Shown: one piece after another, positions 23,788 through 34,987 of the stretch
Layout of the letters: every line of letters starts with the position of its first letter
Position numbering within the stretch: the first letter of the stretch is position 1
From: Sternotherus odoratus
Taxonomy: Eukaryota; Chordata; Testudines; Kinosternidae
NCBI GenBank assembly: GCA_032164245.1
Contig: JAVMKO010000001.1
Span: 62,354,892-62,418,891, forward strand
Direction of reading: 5' to 3'
Length of the DNA: 64,000 nt
Made by a program: the position numbers and the translations under genes
Notes under the pieces: generated by a model
Told to the model about the DNA's origin: nothing
Database searches by the model: none
The model's input: the letters and a program-made list of their open reading frames with translations, nothing else

Positions 23788-24562
23788 CTATATATCACTA
23801 GTTTAAACCTGCAAGTGACCCCATGCTGCAGAGGAAGGTGAAAAATCCCCAGGGTCTCAGCTAATCTGACCTTGGGGAAAACTCCTGAACAGGACTGGGC
23901 ACAGCTACTTCCAGGGCTTGTGAGTGATGCTATTGGGACTGTCAGAAAAGGTCAATTGAGTGACGTGATGCTTTTGACCCTCAGACTGGAACATGGTGCT
24001 GTCTTATTGATCCCTTCTGGCCTGAGGAGCTAAGGTCCATACTTAGCACACATATAGAGATGTCTTCATTACATAACTGAGCTTTCACTTACATTTTTAA
24101 AAAATATTATCCCACAGTTGAAGATTTCACCTGAAAATCAGAAGAAGTTTTAATATAAAACATGGTCGATAATTCTGAAAATGAAATAAAATTGTGCATG
24201 ATGATGCCACCTGCCTCGAAGTCTGAATGTCAACTCTACGTTGTATATTGTGATAGAGTGGGGTGGAGGTGGTGAAGACATCTGCTACTAGTAGGAACTC
24301 CATTCAGCAGTGGCTTGGATAGAAGTAGGCAGCAAGGGTGCAACTCTGGGGGTGCAGTAAAAATTTCAGCCTCATCAAGTAGTTTTTATATTTTGAAGGG
24401 TAATTTAAGAAGGAAAGAGGTTATTTAAGAAATGGAAACTGATATCTAAACCAGCTCGCTTCTGAATTACTCAGATATTTCATCACCACAGTCACAATTG
24501 TAACCAGTAAGCCAGCAAAATCATGTAAGACATTTTGGAGAACATCAAGGATAATGTTCTGA

Positions 24563-24640
24563 GGGCCAGGTGCTCAGCTGGCTTCATTTGGCACAGCTCC
24601 ACTGACTTTGGGGGAGCTATGGTGACTTTCACCAGCTATG
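24563..24640. repeat. Short palindromic dispersed repeat, degraded
   Basis: The arms cagctccactgac and ggggagctatgg sit within gctggcttcattt / gactttcaccagc. It looks like an older member of the same class of small hairpin repeats. Confidence 0.42.
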
Positions 24641-24652
24641 GTGGTTTACATC

Positions 24653-27044
24653 AAACTAAGAATTACAGGTACTCCTAAAATATTAGGTGCCTCATCCTGC
24701 AATCCTTGTGCACCCAAAACTCTCCTAAAAGACAAAAGGAGCTATGTGTGTGAATGCAATTCAGGATTAGGCTGTAGGAATTTATATTGTTTCCAAAAAT
24801 CTGAAACGTACAAGTTTTAGAATTATAACATAATGGATAATCCCCACACAAACTCCTAAACAGTAAAGCTTATTTTTTAAACCTAGGGTAAGTGTGGAAA
24901 TGTTTAGGCAAAACGGAGTTTTTCTGTTTTATTATTGAAGGAGAGGGCTGAAAATAGAGTTTAGAATGGTTGCAATTTTAACTATGGAACTGCTCCATAA
25001 GAGCTAACGTCCATGTACTTCAAGTCTCAAGGTGAACTACTGACATATAAGAATGGAAGGAAGTCCAGGAACGAGGGATAGTTAGATAGTTGGTCAGATT
25101 TTATTTTTAGTTTATCCTGCTCATAATCTCTTTGAATTGTGCTGTTTTGTTTTTGGGATAGGTTTGTTTTTACTAATTTCAGAAAAACAAACACACTCCT
25201 GTAATGTTGCCTTCTGGTCAGCGATATTGATAAAAAACAGTTTAAATTTTCTGTGCTTTTATTTCTTTTGTTTCCAGTAATGATATTGGCATTTATAATA
25301 TGTATGGTTTAAGGTCTCTGAGTTATAAAAAACCAAGAAGAAGAAAAAAGAGGTAACAGCCAATTTATTTTTTGAAAGTAACTTTCTAAGAAATGTCAAT
25401 AGGAACACCAGTGCCTGGAGTTCTTTTGCTCCCCAATAAGAAAATATATATCAAGCATTGTACAATTGGTAAAAGCAATGCGTGTGCATGTCACAGCTCA
25501 GATGCAGCAATCTGAAAAAACAGTTGCAAATGCACAGCAAACAAACAAGGATAGCTTTTGATAAAACAGATTTTACTCTTGTTGAGCCAAATAATCAATG
25601 TGCTGCAATTGCATGAACCTTCACAGCCCTGGGACATGAACTACATAAAGATCAATGTTTATTGGCAATTTTTGTGACATTATTTCACAAAGAGTTATGC
25701 TATAGTCAGGTTAAGATTATAGGTTAAATCCACAAAGGCAAAGAATTCAAAGCAAAGGTTACAATTTTATTTGTTCTCTATGAAAACTATGCTTGACTGC
25801 TTTTTATACATTGCTCCTGAATACTGGGCATCATCTCATATGCTTCGTTTTGTCACTGAACTGCTTTGCTTTCATATACTCTTAATTTTCAACTAGAATA
25901 TTTTTTAAACATACTCCTTGGGGTGTGTGTGTTTATTTCCTTTTTAAATATACAAGAACAGTTGGCAGTAGGGAGGATAAGCAAAATGCACTGAAGATTT
26001 TGGTTCAGATTCAGCAGAATGTTACATGAGCAAGGCTATTTGCACATATAAAGCTAAACGTGTTGGAAACAGGACTTCAGTTTGGGAAATGTGCTTATGA
26101 AGAGATTTTCTTGCATTGCAAAGAAACCCGTCAGAGGAATCCAATAACAACAGCACTAATAATGTATACGAGTAGCAGAAAGCTTGTGCTGTTGCACAGG
26201 TGTAATGCATACAGCCATGTATGATTTAAAAATCAAAAGTCTGACAACTTGAAAATTGGATAGTAACAGACAATGAATCCCAGTAATTGTTAAACCTGGT
26301 TAATTTGAAACAAAAAGAGTTCCATGTTTGTAGCTGTTTCCATTACTTTACCTCGACTAAATAGATATTATAGGCTTCAGAATGACATTCCTGGAATCTT
26401 ATTACATAGACTAATGTTGCTCTTCACCCCCAAAGGATCCGTGTGTGCTGCAAAATGAAATATATCTAACACCAGTGACATGTAGCCATCTTTGGCAGGA
26501 GGACAGCAGACAGATAACTGTGGTGAGCAAAATAAATTTTGTCTAAGGCCAGCCCTTAATATTCCAGAACATACCACAAGATCGTTAATGTTCACATAGA
26601 ATAGATGAAAATTCCTCTTGAAGGGTTCCATCTTCATATAATTTGTTTCAAATGATCAAAATTATTGATTTAAATTCTGTGTGAGATGCTTCCTGGATTT
26701 TGAATATAAATGTGATGTGCTTTTTATTCTGGGGTTTGTTGACAGAAAACTGGAACTCTTGTACTCCTTTAAAAACTCAACCTATCCCGTGCTTAATTTG
26801 TGCCAGGACTGAGCCCCAGTACCTTTAGGCTTTGCAGTTCATAGACTTGGCACCTCTGGATTTACCCCTCAGTTATGAAAGTAAAAAATTGCTTGAGCCC
26901 CCGCAACTCTCTCATTAGAAATTAAGCACTCAGACTATCAGTTCTGTTTCCATCCCTCTGAAGGAAATAGAAGCACAGGTTCTGACAGAAATGTCACTGT
27001 ATTACATGGACTACCAACCACTGAACTAAAATATATTACTATTA
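24653..27044. other. No recognisable feature
   Basis: A long A/T-rich stretch without repeat ends, coding exons or RNA genes that I can identify. It is one of the most repeat-poor parts of the window. Confidence 0.45.
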
Positions 27045-27290
27045 TTTGTCTATCCCTAATAGTATGCCCAGCACTGTGCAAGACTAAACCTGTCCCAACG
27101 AGCTGTCAATCTGTAAGTCAGAACAAGAAAGACAAGATGCACTGGTAGAATCAAAGCTAGGTTATTTTTGTTTCAGTAATGGGCTTTATGGAAGAAGTGG
27201 GTCTACAGAAGTGATTTGAATTAGGAGATATGGGTGGCAAATTGGGATTGGAAAATGTCAAGAATAGGAGGAGGCAAAATAATCTTTACA
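27045..27290 (-). repeat. Possible L2-like LINE fragment
   Basis: The phrases tgcccagcactgtgcaagac, acgagctgtcaatctgtaag and ggaagaagtgggtctacag follow, weakly, the order seen in the L2-like copies at 35851 and 48583. Confidence 0.32.
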
Positions 27291-28164
27291 ATATTTTATT
27301 TAAAGTTATACATTTCTGTTAATCTTTTTACACAATAAGAATATTTTTAAATGCTTTTTTCAAAGATTTGAATTTCTTTATTTCTCTTTTTATATTAAAG
27401 GGAAAATGTTGGAGGAAAATGTTTTCTTTTGTTTGAAAAAGGCAAGCAATATTATTTGAAACCTAACTTTAGAAAATAATGTAACATAACTTGTTCTTTG
27501 CTGAGTTATAAAGTCTTGAGTGTGTATTTGTGTATTTTAATGGAATCCATAGCTAAAATGAGAATTTCTGAACACACCAGTACACCTTATTTGAAAATCC
27601 TCCATGTGTGAATTTCAGGAAATAAAATGAAAATGTTAAACTCATTAGTTTTGTCTTTCAAATCTTGCTGGAAAAAATCTCTAGAGATAAATTTCAGCAA
27701 TCCAGAAATCATCTCTGATGGTGTTTGTATATAAAGCTCAAGTTAACGGTTTTAACCCTTACCCCTTAAGATATCAGTATAGACGGCAAGCAATTTGTTT
27801 GATGAATATGATCTTCCACAGTTAGTCATTATCAACATTCCTTTAGGAAACAGATCTTAGGGCTAAAGTAGGAATTTAATTTGCTGCCACTCTATAGTAT
27901 AGTGATCTGTCTCATTTTTCTGTGATCCTCTGAGCTTCTCCTCCATTTCCACTGTATCATTTTTAAGAGGATGTCCATTCAGAACCCAGTATGGTGGGAT
28001 TCACTCCTGCAGTGCTGCTCATTCTGACAAATGATTATTTCACTGCTCTCCTGGTACTATAGGCAGAGTGGAGTGATCATAAGAGAAGCAGGCCCAGATG
28101 TGTTCTTCTGCACTGTAAGGAGCCTCAAGCAAATTCAACATCTACCAGGGGCTTTTTAAGTCCC
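27291..28164. other. No recognisable feature
   Basis: A/T-rich DNA without supported features. Confidence 0.4.
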
Positions 28165-29128
28165 TTGATACTCCATGTCATAAGAATGGCCATAGTGGGT
28201 CAGACCAAAGGTCCATCTAGCCCAGTATCCTATCTACTGACAATGGCCAATGCCAGGCATCCCAGAAGAATGAAAAGAACAGGTAATAATCAAATGAGTG
28301 ATCCCCTGTCGCCCATTCCCACCTTCTGGCAAACAGAGCCTAGGGACACCATCCCTGTCCATCCTGGCTAACAGCCATTGATGGACCTATCCTCCATGAA
28401 CTTACTTAGTTCTTTTTGGAACCCTGTTATAGTCTTAGTCTTCATAACATCTTCTGGCAAAGAGTTCCACAGGTAGACTGTGCATTATGTGAAAAGTACT
28501 TCCTTTTCTTTGTTTTTAAATCTGCTGCCTATTAATTTCATTTGATGACCCCTAGTTCTTGTGTCATAAGAAGTAGATAACACTTTATCAAATCATGACT
28601 GGTGTATCGTATACCCCCTTAGTCACCTCTTTGCCAAGCTGAAAAGTCCCAGTTTTATGAATCTCTCCTCATATGGAAGCCATTCCATACCCCTCATAAT
28701 TTTTTTCCCTTTTCTGAACGTTTTCCAATTCCAATATATCTTTTTTGAGATGGGGCGACCACATCTGCATGCAATATTCAAGATGTGGGTGTACTATGGA
28801 ATTATAAAGAGGCAATATGATACTTTTTGTCTTATCTATCCCTTTCTTTTGATTCCCAACATTCTGTTCGCTTTTTTCACTGCTGCCGCACATTGAGCAG
28901 ATGTTTTCAGAGAACTATCCACAACTCCAAGATCTTTCTTTAATGGTAATAGCTAATTTAGACCTCATCATTTTTTATGTATAGTTGGGATTATGTTTTC
29001 CAATGTGCATTACTTTGCATTTATTAACATTGAATTTCAGTTGCCATTTTGTTGCCCAGTCACCCAGATTTGTCAGATCCTTTTGTAGCTCTTCGTATTC
29101 TGATTGGGACTTAACTACCTTGACTGTC
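28165..29128 (-). pseudogene. CR1 LINE, reverse-transcriptase C-terminus and 3' end
   Basis: The plus strand carries the typical antisense CR1 order: gaatggccatagtgggtcag, then cccagtatcc, cattcccaccttctggcaaa, gatggacctatcctccatga, ccccttagtcacctctttgc and ttgagatggggcgaccacat. Minus-strand translation at 28893-28669 gives LYNSIVHPHLEYCMQMWSPH and KKDILELENVQKR. It is 5'-truncated near 29128 and is among the better-preserved CR1 copies here. Confidence 0.92.
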
Positions 29129-29549
29129 TTGTCAGTGCATAAGGACTACACAATTTGTTAATTACAGGAAGTTGGTGTTTAAATGCTGAAGATTTGATTG
29201 TCTTAGGGCCAGAATGTGTCATTAAGGCACAGACCTATGGTAAAGGACAGTACATAACTGCTGTGGCTCAGGATTGACTGTAAGAAGTGTTGCCTCCTAA
29301 AGATCACAAATACAAAGCGAGAATAGAGTGTGTCACCGATTTTTTTTTTCTCCATGGTCAGCTAGCTCTGTTTGGGAAGGAAGAACAAATGGGCCTTAAA
29401 AAAAAAAAAAAGTTAGACAAACGGCATGGGAAATGCTACCAGACTATTATTGGAGGGAAGTGTGCTTTTCTCTTTCCTACTGCTAGTGAAATCAATAGCA
29501 AAATAGGTCATTGACATAAATGAGAACTGAAATCAGTGGGATGGGTAGG
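29129..29549. other. No gene; flank of the Gypsy element
   Basis: Holds a T-run (29338-29350) and an A-run (29400-29412). The last five bases (gtagg) are the target duplication of the next element. Confidence 0.5.
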
Positions 29550-29964
29550 TGTAGCAAGGTGCTGGCCAGGAACTACTGAGCCAGCCTCTGCTCCCCCTTT
29601 AAGCAGCAGGAAAAGCCTCTGCTGGCAGCTTCCCTAGTGTTGGGGAGGTAATTGCCTAGCAGGGTGTGGCCCGGGACTGATTAGGGCTGAATGCGACCCA
29701 CCTGGCAGCCTCCCAGGCCCCATATAAAGTCTGGGAGGGAGGGAGGGAAGAAGTAGAGCTGAGGAAGGTGGCTATGGCTAGCTGATTGCTCAAGCTAGCT
29801 GTTCCCCCAGCCAAGCAGAAGGCTGTGCCTAAACTGTAAGCTGTGTACAGAACTGTAAATAGGTGGTGGGTTTGCACTGTTTGAGGAAAATAAAGGACAC
29901 TGTTTGAGTCACAAAGGGGCTCCTGCCTGGTTTGTGAAGAGAGCGAGCAAGACGCCCGCTTACA
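29550..29964 (+). repeat. 5' LTR (415 bp)
   Basis: It has a TATA-like ccccatataaagtctggg (29717-29734) and an AATAAA signal at 29890. It ends cccgcttaca. Only one CCCAG unit is present near 29803-29807, against 11 in the 3' LTR, and this explains most of the 47-bp length difference. Confidence 0.94.
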
Positions 29965-29966
29965 CG

Positions 29967-29984
29967 TGGGGGCTTGCCCGGGAC
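29967..29984 (+). promoter_or_regulatory. Primer-binding site, tRNA-Pro-like
   Basis: Two bases after the 5' LTR comes tgggggcttgcccgggac, which resembles the tRNA-Pro-complementary site of gammaretroviruses, with a few differences. It begins TGG as expected for pairing with a CCA tail. Confidence 0.75.
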
Positions 29985-30017
29985 CTGAAGCCAGCGAATG
30001 TGGTTGGTGGCCTGGAG

Positions 30018-31400
30018 ATGAAGGGGACCCTACAGTGGCTGGTGGACCAGCAGAAACAAACCCAACAGGCCATGCAGCAAACCCACCAAGCCAACCAGCA
30101 GACCCAGCAGGCTGAGAGGCAAGCATTCCTGACCTGGCAGGCAGAACAGCAAAAGACCTTGCAGGACTTTATTCAGGAGCAGACTAGTACCCAGGCGAAG
30201 CTCCTGCAGCGGCTGGTGAGTCCAGGGGCAGGGGAGGGCATCCGGCCACCGGGCTGGGGACTTTGCAAGATGAGCCCGGTGGATGACCTGGATGCCTTTC
30301 TTGGGACTTTTGAGAGGGTGGCCACAGCGGCCGGGTGGGAGAAGACCACCTGGGCCCTCCAGCTTGCCCCGTACCTGGTGAGCGAAGCCCAAGCGGCCTA
30401 TATGGCCCTAGGAGCTGTCCAGGCCCAAGACTACGAGGCCGTAAGGGTGACCATCTTAGACTGGGTTGGCCTATTGGCGGAGAAATACCGCCAGAAGTTC
30501 CGGGTGGACTGCTGGACGCCGGCGGTGCGGCCCTGGGCATTTACGCAGAGGTTGCGGGACTGGGCAACGCGCTGGCTGAGGCTGGAGGTCCGGACGGGGG
30601 AGGAGATCATGGACTCCCTGATTTTAGAGCAGTTTCTCCAGAGCCTCCCCCAGACCGTGTGTACCTGGGTGCGGAGGCACCAGCCGGAAACTGTGGATGA
30701 GGCGGTGCGGGTCACCGAAGAATATGTGGAGGCCGAGGGACCCCGGGGAGAGGACCGGCTACGAAGGGACCATGACCTGGGGCGTCGGACGATGGACCCT
30801 TTCCCGGTGAAGGGGAAGGAGAAAAAGGGGGAGCCCTGGGGAACACCCGAGAGAGCTGCCTGGCTCACATGCTGGCAATGTGGGAAACTGGGGCATGTGA
30901 AGCGAGACTGCGCGGCCATGAAGTGTGGGTGGGTTGACTTATGGGGGTGGACTGAGCTGAGGAGGCAGAAGCCAAGAAGCGGGATACCCACACTGCCGGT
31001 GAAGGTGGGAAGGAAATCCCACATGGGGGTCCTGGATTCAGCCTCCAGCTACACGCTGGTGCGGAAGGCGTTGGTCCGCTCCAAATGGCTGGTTCCGGGG
31101 GCCACAAGGACCTTTGGGTGTATCCTCGTGGACGAGAGGTCCTGTCGGGTGGCCCAGGTACCCCATGAAATCAACGGCCGCTTCTGTTGGAAACGGGTGG
31201 GGGTGCCGGAGAAGTTACCCTGCCCGGTATTAATAGGTAGGGACTGGGGCCTGGTGGAAAGTCTGAGGCCCTGGGGTGCCCCAAGGTGGGGGGTGCAAGC
31301 CCGTAAGGGGGGTTCCCCTGAGCAGAGGGGCGGGCCTAGGCCCTATAAAAGAACAAAAAAACCCCTCCTAGGCAGAAAAGCCCGGAAAGGGTGGAGCTGA
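30018..31400 (+). CDS. Gypsy gag-protease polyprotein with SCAN-like domain (460 aa)
   Basis: The ATG at 30018 is the first in the frame; the frame is open upstream into the LTR, but without ATG. Residues 1-60 are Gln-rich and probably coiled coil (WLVDQQKQTQQAMQQTHQAN). Residues 90-235 form the capsid-like part. Within it about 155-235 is clearly SCAN-like: KYRQKFRVDC, LRDWATRWLRLEVRTGEEI, LILEQFLQSLPQTVCTWVRR, PETVDEAVRV. Residues 285-298 are a canonical CCHC zinc knuckle (CWQCGKLGHVKRDC). Around D340 lies a protease-like motif, VLDSASSYTLV, with DSA where active enzymes usually have DSG or DTG. Known background: SCAN domains of vertebrate zinc-finger proteins derive from the gag of Gmr1-like Gypsy elements. 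The frame has no internal stops, unusual beside the decayed elements around it. Confidence 0.88.
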   Translation: MKGTLQWLVDQQKQTQQAMQQTHQANQQTQQAERQAFLTWQAEQQKTLQDFIQEQTSTQAKLLQRLVSPGAGEGIRPPGWGLCKMSPVDDLDAFLGTFERVATAAGWEKTTWALQLAPYLVSEAQAAYMALGAVQAQDYEAVRVTILDWVGLLAEKYRQKFRVDCWTPAVRPWAFTQRLRDWATRWLRLEVRTGEEIMDSLILEQFLQSLPQTVCTWVRRHQPETVDEAVRVTEEYVEAEGPRGEDRLRRDHDLGRRTMDPFPVKGKEKKGEPWGTPERAAWLTCWQCGKLGHVKRDCAAMKCGWVDLWGWTELRRQKPRSGIPTLPVKVGRKSHMGVLDSASSYTLVRKALVRSKWLVPGATRTFGCILVDERSCRVAQVPHEINGRFCWKRVGVPEKLPCPVLIGRDWGLVESLRPWGAPRWGVQARKGGSPEQRGGPRPYKRTKKPLLGRKARKGWS

Positions 31401-31441
31401 GAGAAGTGAGGCTGGTTAGCCTGGGGCCCCCAGGACCAGAG

Positions 31442-31966
31442 ATGGGGGCCAGCGACCGACCGGGGATGCAACCTCTGGAGACGCAAATGGTCCGGTCCGA
31501 GGGTGGGTTGGAAGCCGACCCTCGGTCGGACGGATGGGAAACTGAGGCACCGGGGAACCCATCAGGGGGAGCGGTCAAGGCCGAACCCCAGCCCAAGGTA
31601 AGGGCAGCCCCAAGTCCCCTAGAAGGTGCAGGGGGGCTGCAGGCACCAGTAGGCAGCCAGGGGGAGAAAGCCAGTCCCGAGCCCCCAGCAGAGGTGCTAG
31701 GGGAGGCAGGGGTCTTGCTCCCCTGTGACTGGTGCGACGACCTGCGGGCGGAGGCAGTGTTAGGGAGTACACCACTCCCCGCGCAGTGCTCCTTCTGCGA
31801 GAGAGGGATGGCGGGACCCGCCGCAGTAAAGAGTGGGGGGTTGCCACCCAAAAACTCTCTCCCAGGAGGGCAACCGAAGGGGAGGGGGAAAAGGCCCCTA
31901 GCCAGCCTGATGGGGCTGAGTTTAAGGGGGGAGGTGTGTAGCAAGGTGCTGGCCAGGAACTACTGA
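31442..31966 (+). CDS. Downstream ORF in the Gypsy interior, unknown function
   Basis: The frame is open from before the gag stop (31391, overlapping gag by about 10 bp in another phase) to 31966, just inside the 3' LTR. The first ATG is at 31442. The product would be about 174 aa, rich in Gly, Pro and Glu, with two CxxC pairs (PCDWCDD and QCSFCERG, about 23 residues apart) that could form a zinc ribbon. No match to pol domains is visible. It may be a leftover of a deleted pol region or a frame held open by GC-rich composition. Confidence 0.35.
   Translation: MGASDRPGMQPLETQMVRSEGGLEADPRSDGWETEAPGNPSGGAVKAEPQPKVRAAPSPLEGAGGLQAPVGSQGEKASPEPPAEVLGEAGVLLPCDWCDDLRAEAVLGSTPLPAQCSFCERGMAGPAAVKSGGLPPKNSLPGGQPKGRGKRPLASLMGLSLRGEVCSKVLARNY
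31924..31934 (+). promoter_or_regulatory. Polypurine tract
   Basis: aaggggggagg lies two bases before the 3' LTR start, in the place expected for plus-strand priming. Confidence 0.75.
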
Positions 31967-32398
31967 GCCAGCCCCTGCTCCCCCTTTAAGCAGCAGGAAA
32001 AGCCTCTGCTGGCAGCTTCCCTAGTGTTGGGGAGGTAATTGCCTAGCAGGGTGTGGCCCGGGACTGATTAGGGCTGAATGCGACCCACCTGACATCCTCC
32101 CAGGCGGGATATAAAGCCTGGGAGGGGAGTGGCGGGGGAAGTAGAGCTGAGGAAGGTGGCTGTGGCTAGCTGATTGCTCAAGCTAGCTCTCTCCCCCAGC
32201 CCAGCCCAGCCCAGCCCAGCCCAGCCCAGCCCAGCCCAGCCCAGCCCAGCAGAAGGCTGTGCCTAAACTGTAAGCTGTGTACAGAACTGTAAATAGGTGG
32301 TGGGTTTGCACAGTTTGGGGAAAATAAAGGACACTGTTTGAGTCACAAAGGGGCTCCTGCCTGGTTTGTGAAGAGAGCGAGCAAGAGGCCCGCTTACA
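31937..32398 (+). repeat. 3' LTR with (CCCAG)11
   Basis: It matches the 5' LTR except for scattered substitutions (for example ggctatggc / ggctgtggc), a different stretch after gcctgggagg, and a 55-bp run of 11 CCCAG units at 32195-32249. The AATAAA signal is retained near 32324. Confidence 0.94.
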
Positions 32399-32403
32399 GT
32401 AGG

Positions 32404-33869
32404 ACAAATGGGCCTCCAGTTATCCCCAGCAAGTTTTTAAAATAACTTCTCAATAGTAACCTATTTTTCATGCCATTGTCACAAGAAGTTAAAAACATGG
32501 TTTTACAATGGAAGTTGGTTGCAATGTTGGTATAAGAAGAGGTCACAGCCTCTCAGTAAATATATTGTTGCATTACCTCCACAGGTGCATCAGCTAAGCT
32601 TGTTTCCCCAAAACTTTGTCTGAGAACTAAAAATTTCCATTCAGTATAATAAACATGAAACCAAAGTGAAACGTCAGAAAGAAAAACACACATACAAAAA
32701 CCAAAACCTGTAAAACAGATTCAGTTACTTTGAAACCTCCATAATAGCTTCCTAGAAAATCCTCCACTGGAGAAAGGGGCCATCAAAAACCGAGCAGAAG
32801 GGAAGAGCGAGGAGGTAGAGAAAAAGTCACATCTCCTTTTCAGAGTAATTTAAATCAAAGCACCATATGGAATGATGTAAGAAAAAGAATAGCTGCAGCT
32901 TGTAAGTAATTGTCATGTGATGCAACAAAGCATTACTGCCTCAAGAAAAACACACACAGAAGAAATACACAATGTACTAGATGAATCTGTGCCCCTGTGC
33001 ATGTATGGTAGCACCATGATAGTTATGGTTGTGTCACGAGTTTTTCTTTGAAGGTCAACCTTTCTAAGTAATCTGCAATACATATGCTTAGTTGGATTCC
33101 TTTGAAAGTTGATATACTTGTCCTTGGGAGGGTCAGGATAGGCTGAATGACCCAAGGTTGGGGTAATATGAGATGGGGGTTGTAGAGAAGTTTGAGCTGA
33201 AGAAAATAGCCATTTTCCAAAAAGTTTCTAGGTGAGGCTCTTTTCTTGTACAATAGTTTAATTTCCAGCTCTGGTGTGATGTGGGTCAGAAGTCACAATC
33301 TGTGGGGTTTTACCCATGATAGTGCATGATACCCACTAAACTTTTGGGGGAGTCATACTTAGAATAGTATTTAAGAAAATGTACCTTCTTTTATAGTGTG
33401 CATGAGCCAATCCAGAAAAGTGGCTACCGGGTTCCTATTCCTGCCATTTAAGCTTGAGTCTTGTAAATGTGCTAAAATCCAAATGCTTATTAGGATTGCT
33501 TTGAACTTTGGCATGCACCCTGATGACATGGGGTAGCATCAGTGATCCAAATGTGGGGTTATTTGACCAAAGGGTTTCCAAGTGAGAGCCTTCCACCTGA
33601 AATGGTTTATTTCTGCTGCCCTGGATTGTTACACTGAGAGGTACTAATGAGTCCATGAATCAAAGCCCTTGTTGAGATTGACAGCTGTGAAGTCACCCTT
33701 CAATTAACATAACTAAGGATAATGTTGCGCCTCTTTGACCCAAGATTTCAAGCAGCTTGAAACAAATTAATCACAGCCCCCAGGCTTAAAACAAAAGGAG
33801 TGTGGCTGGAGTAGGTAGAGGCTGCTAAAATTTGTGAGTCATGGGGCACAGGTGCCATTTTTCTTAGTT
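32404..33869. other. No recognisable feature
   Basis: Mixed DNA. The two halves near 33010-33240 and 33440-33640 have similar phrasing (tcaacctttctaagtaatc; ggatagg/gatgac) that might reflect an old duplicated repeat. No call is made. Confidence 0.35.
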
Positions 33870-34225
33870 GCCAGAGGGTGCTCAACCCCCACTCCACCCC
33901 AAGCTCCACTCCACTCCTTCCCTCAGGAACCCACCTAAGCCCCGCCTCCTCCTGCCCCCTCCTCCCTTGTGCCTCCTGTGCCCACTCAACAGCTGATCAC
34001 TGGTGGGCAGAATGCATTGAGAGGGAGGGGGAGGAGCTGATTGGTGAGACCTGCCGGCAGCTGAGAAGCACTGCGGGGAGGGGGAGGAGCTGATTGGTGA
34101 GACCTGCCGGCAGGTGAGAAGCACTGCGGGGAGGGGGAGGATCTGACTGGGAGGTCTGCCTGTGGGTGATGAGCACCCAATATTTTTTTCCATGGGTGCT
34201 CCAGACCCAGATAACCCAAGGAGTT
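33870..34225. repeat. GC-rich DNA repeat with internal tandem units
   Basis: The right end reads tgggtgctccagacccag ... ttggcacctatg. The middle has two and a half copies of a 59-bp unit (gcggggagggggaggagctg ... tggtgagacctgccggcag) at 34025-34155. It resembles a turtle hAT-type repeat, but its left end is not clear. Confidence 0.5.
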
Positions 34226-34811
34226 GGCACCTATGCATGGGGGAAGGGGGCAATTTTATTTTTGGATAAATTTAATCAAAGTATTTGGAGAAAAATTAGA
34301 CATGTGAATGCATCTTGGGAGGGGAGTGAGATTACGGAGCGGTGGAATGGGGGAATAGGAGAAGGGCATTGGGTTGTAGAAAGGGAAGGGAGATTATGGG
34401 TAAGGGGTTAAATTGAGATGCATGGTAGGGGAGGGGAGAGAATCTGAGGCTCAGGTGAGGGAGGTGTATGGAGCAGAGGTGGAACACTGGGTTTATGTCT
34501 GTACTATGAATCTAGGGGTGTGATTTCCCTGCTCATGTACTCGTACTTGCGCTAGCTCTCATCAAGCTAATGTGAGTATAAATAGCCGTGTAGCCATGCA
34601 ATAGCGTTAGACAGAATCCTGTGACTGAGAGTGAATGGGCTGTAAAAGGAGGTGAAGAGCTTGTACATTTCAGCAACTGTAGGGTTGGTAGAGTAAAGGT
34701 AAGTGTGTTAATGGGGTATATTTGGGCATTGCTGAAAGCAGGCAGAGTTAAGGTTGCATGGGCAACATTAACTGTGCATTTCCTGGTTTTTAGAATTTGT
34801 TATCTCTAGTC
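34226..34811. other. No recognisable feature
   Basis: G-rich in part (34310-34480), with no coding or repeat signature. Confidence 0.4.
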
Positions 34812-34987
34812 TGATTTTTGCCTACATATTTATACCTGCCTCTGGAAATGTTCACTGCATGCATCTGACGAAGTGGATATTCACCACGAAAGCTTATGCT
34901 CCAACATGTCTGTTAAGTCTATAAGGTTCCACAGGACTCTCTGTCGCTTTTGCAGATCCAGACTAACATGGCTTCCCCTCTGATACT
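34812..34987 (-). repeat. SINE copy
   Basis: The reverse complement begins gtatcagaggggaagccatg and runs to cacttcgtcagatgcatgca, followed by an extra tail (aaatatgtaggc side). It is the same family as 2650-2780, in the opposite orientation. Confidence 0.78.

Larger units (their letters stand above)
29550..32398 (+). mobile_element. SCAN-type Gypsy LTR retrotransposon, short gag-protease form (2,849 bp)
   Basis: Both LTRs are present (29550-29964 and 31937-32398), beginning tgtagcaaggtg and ending cccgcttaca. The flanks carry an exact 5-bp duplication, gtagg (29545-29549 and 32399-32403). A primer-binding site follows the 5' LTR and a purine tract precedes the 3' LTR. The 1,972-bp interior encodes gag with a SCAN-like domain, a zinc knuckle and an aspartic-protease-like motif, but no reverse transcriptase, RNase H or integrase. 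It is therefore either an internally deleted copy or a non-autonomous subfamily. A solo LTR of the same family is at 12247-12698. Confidence 0.94.
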
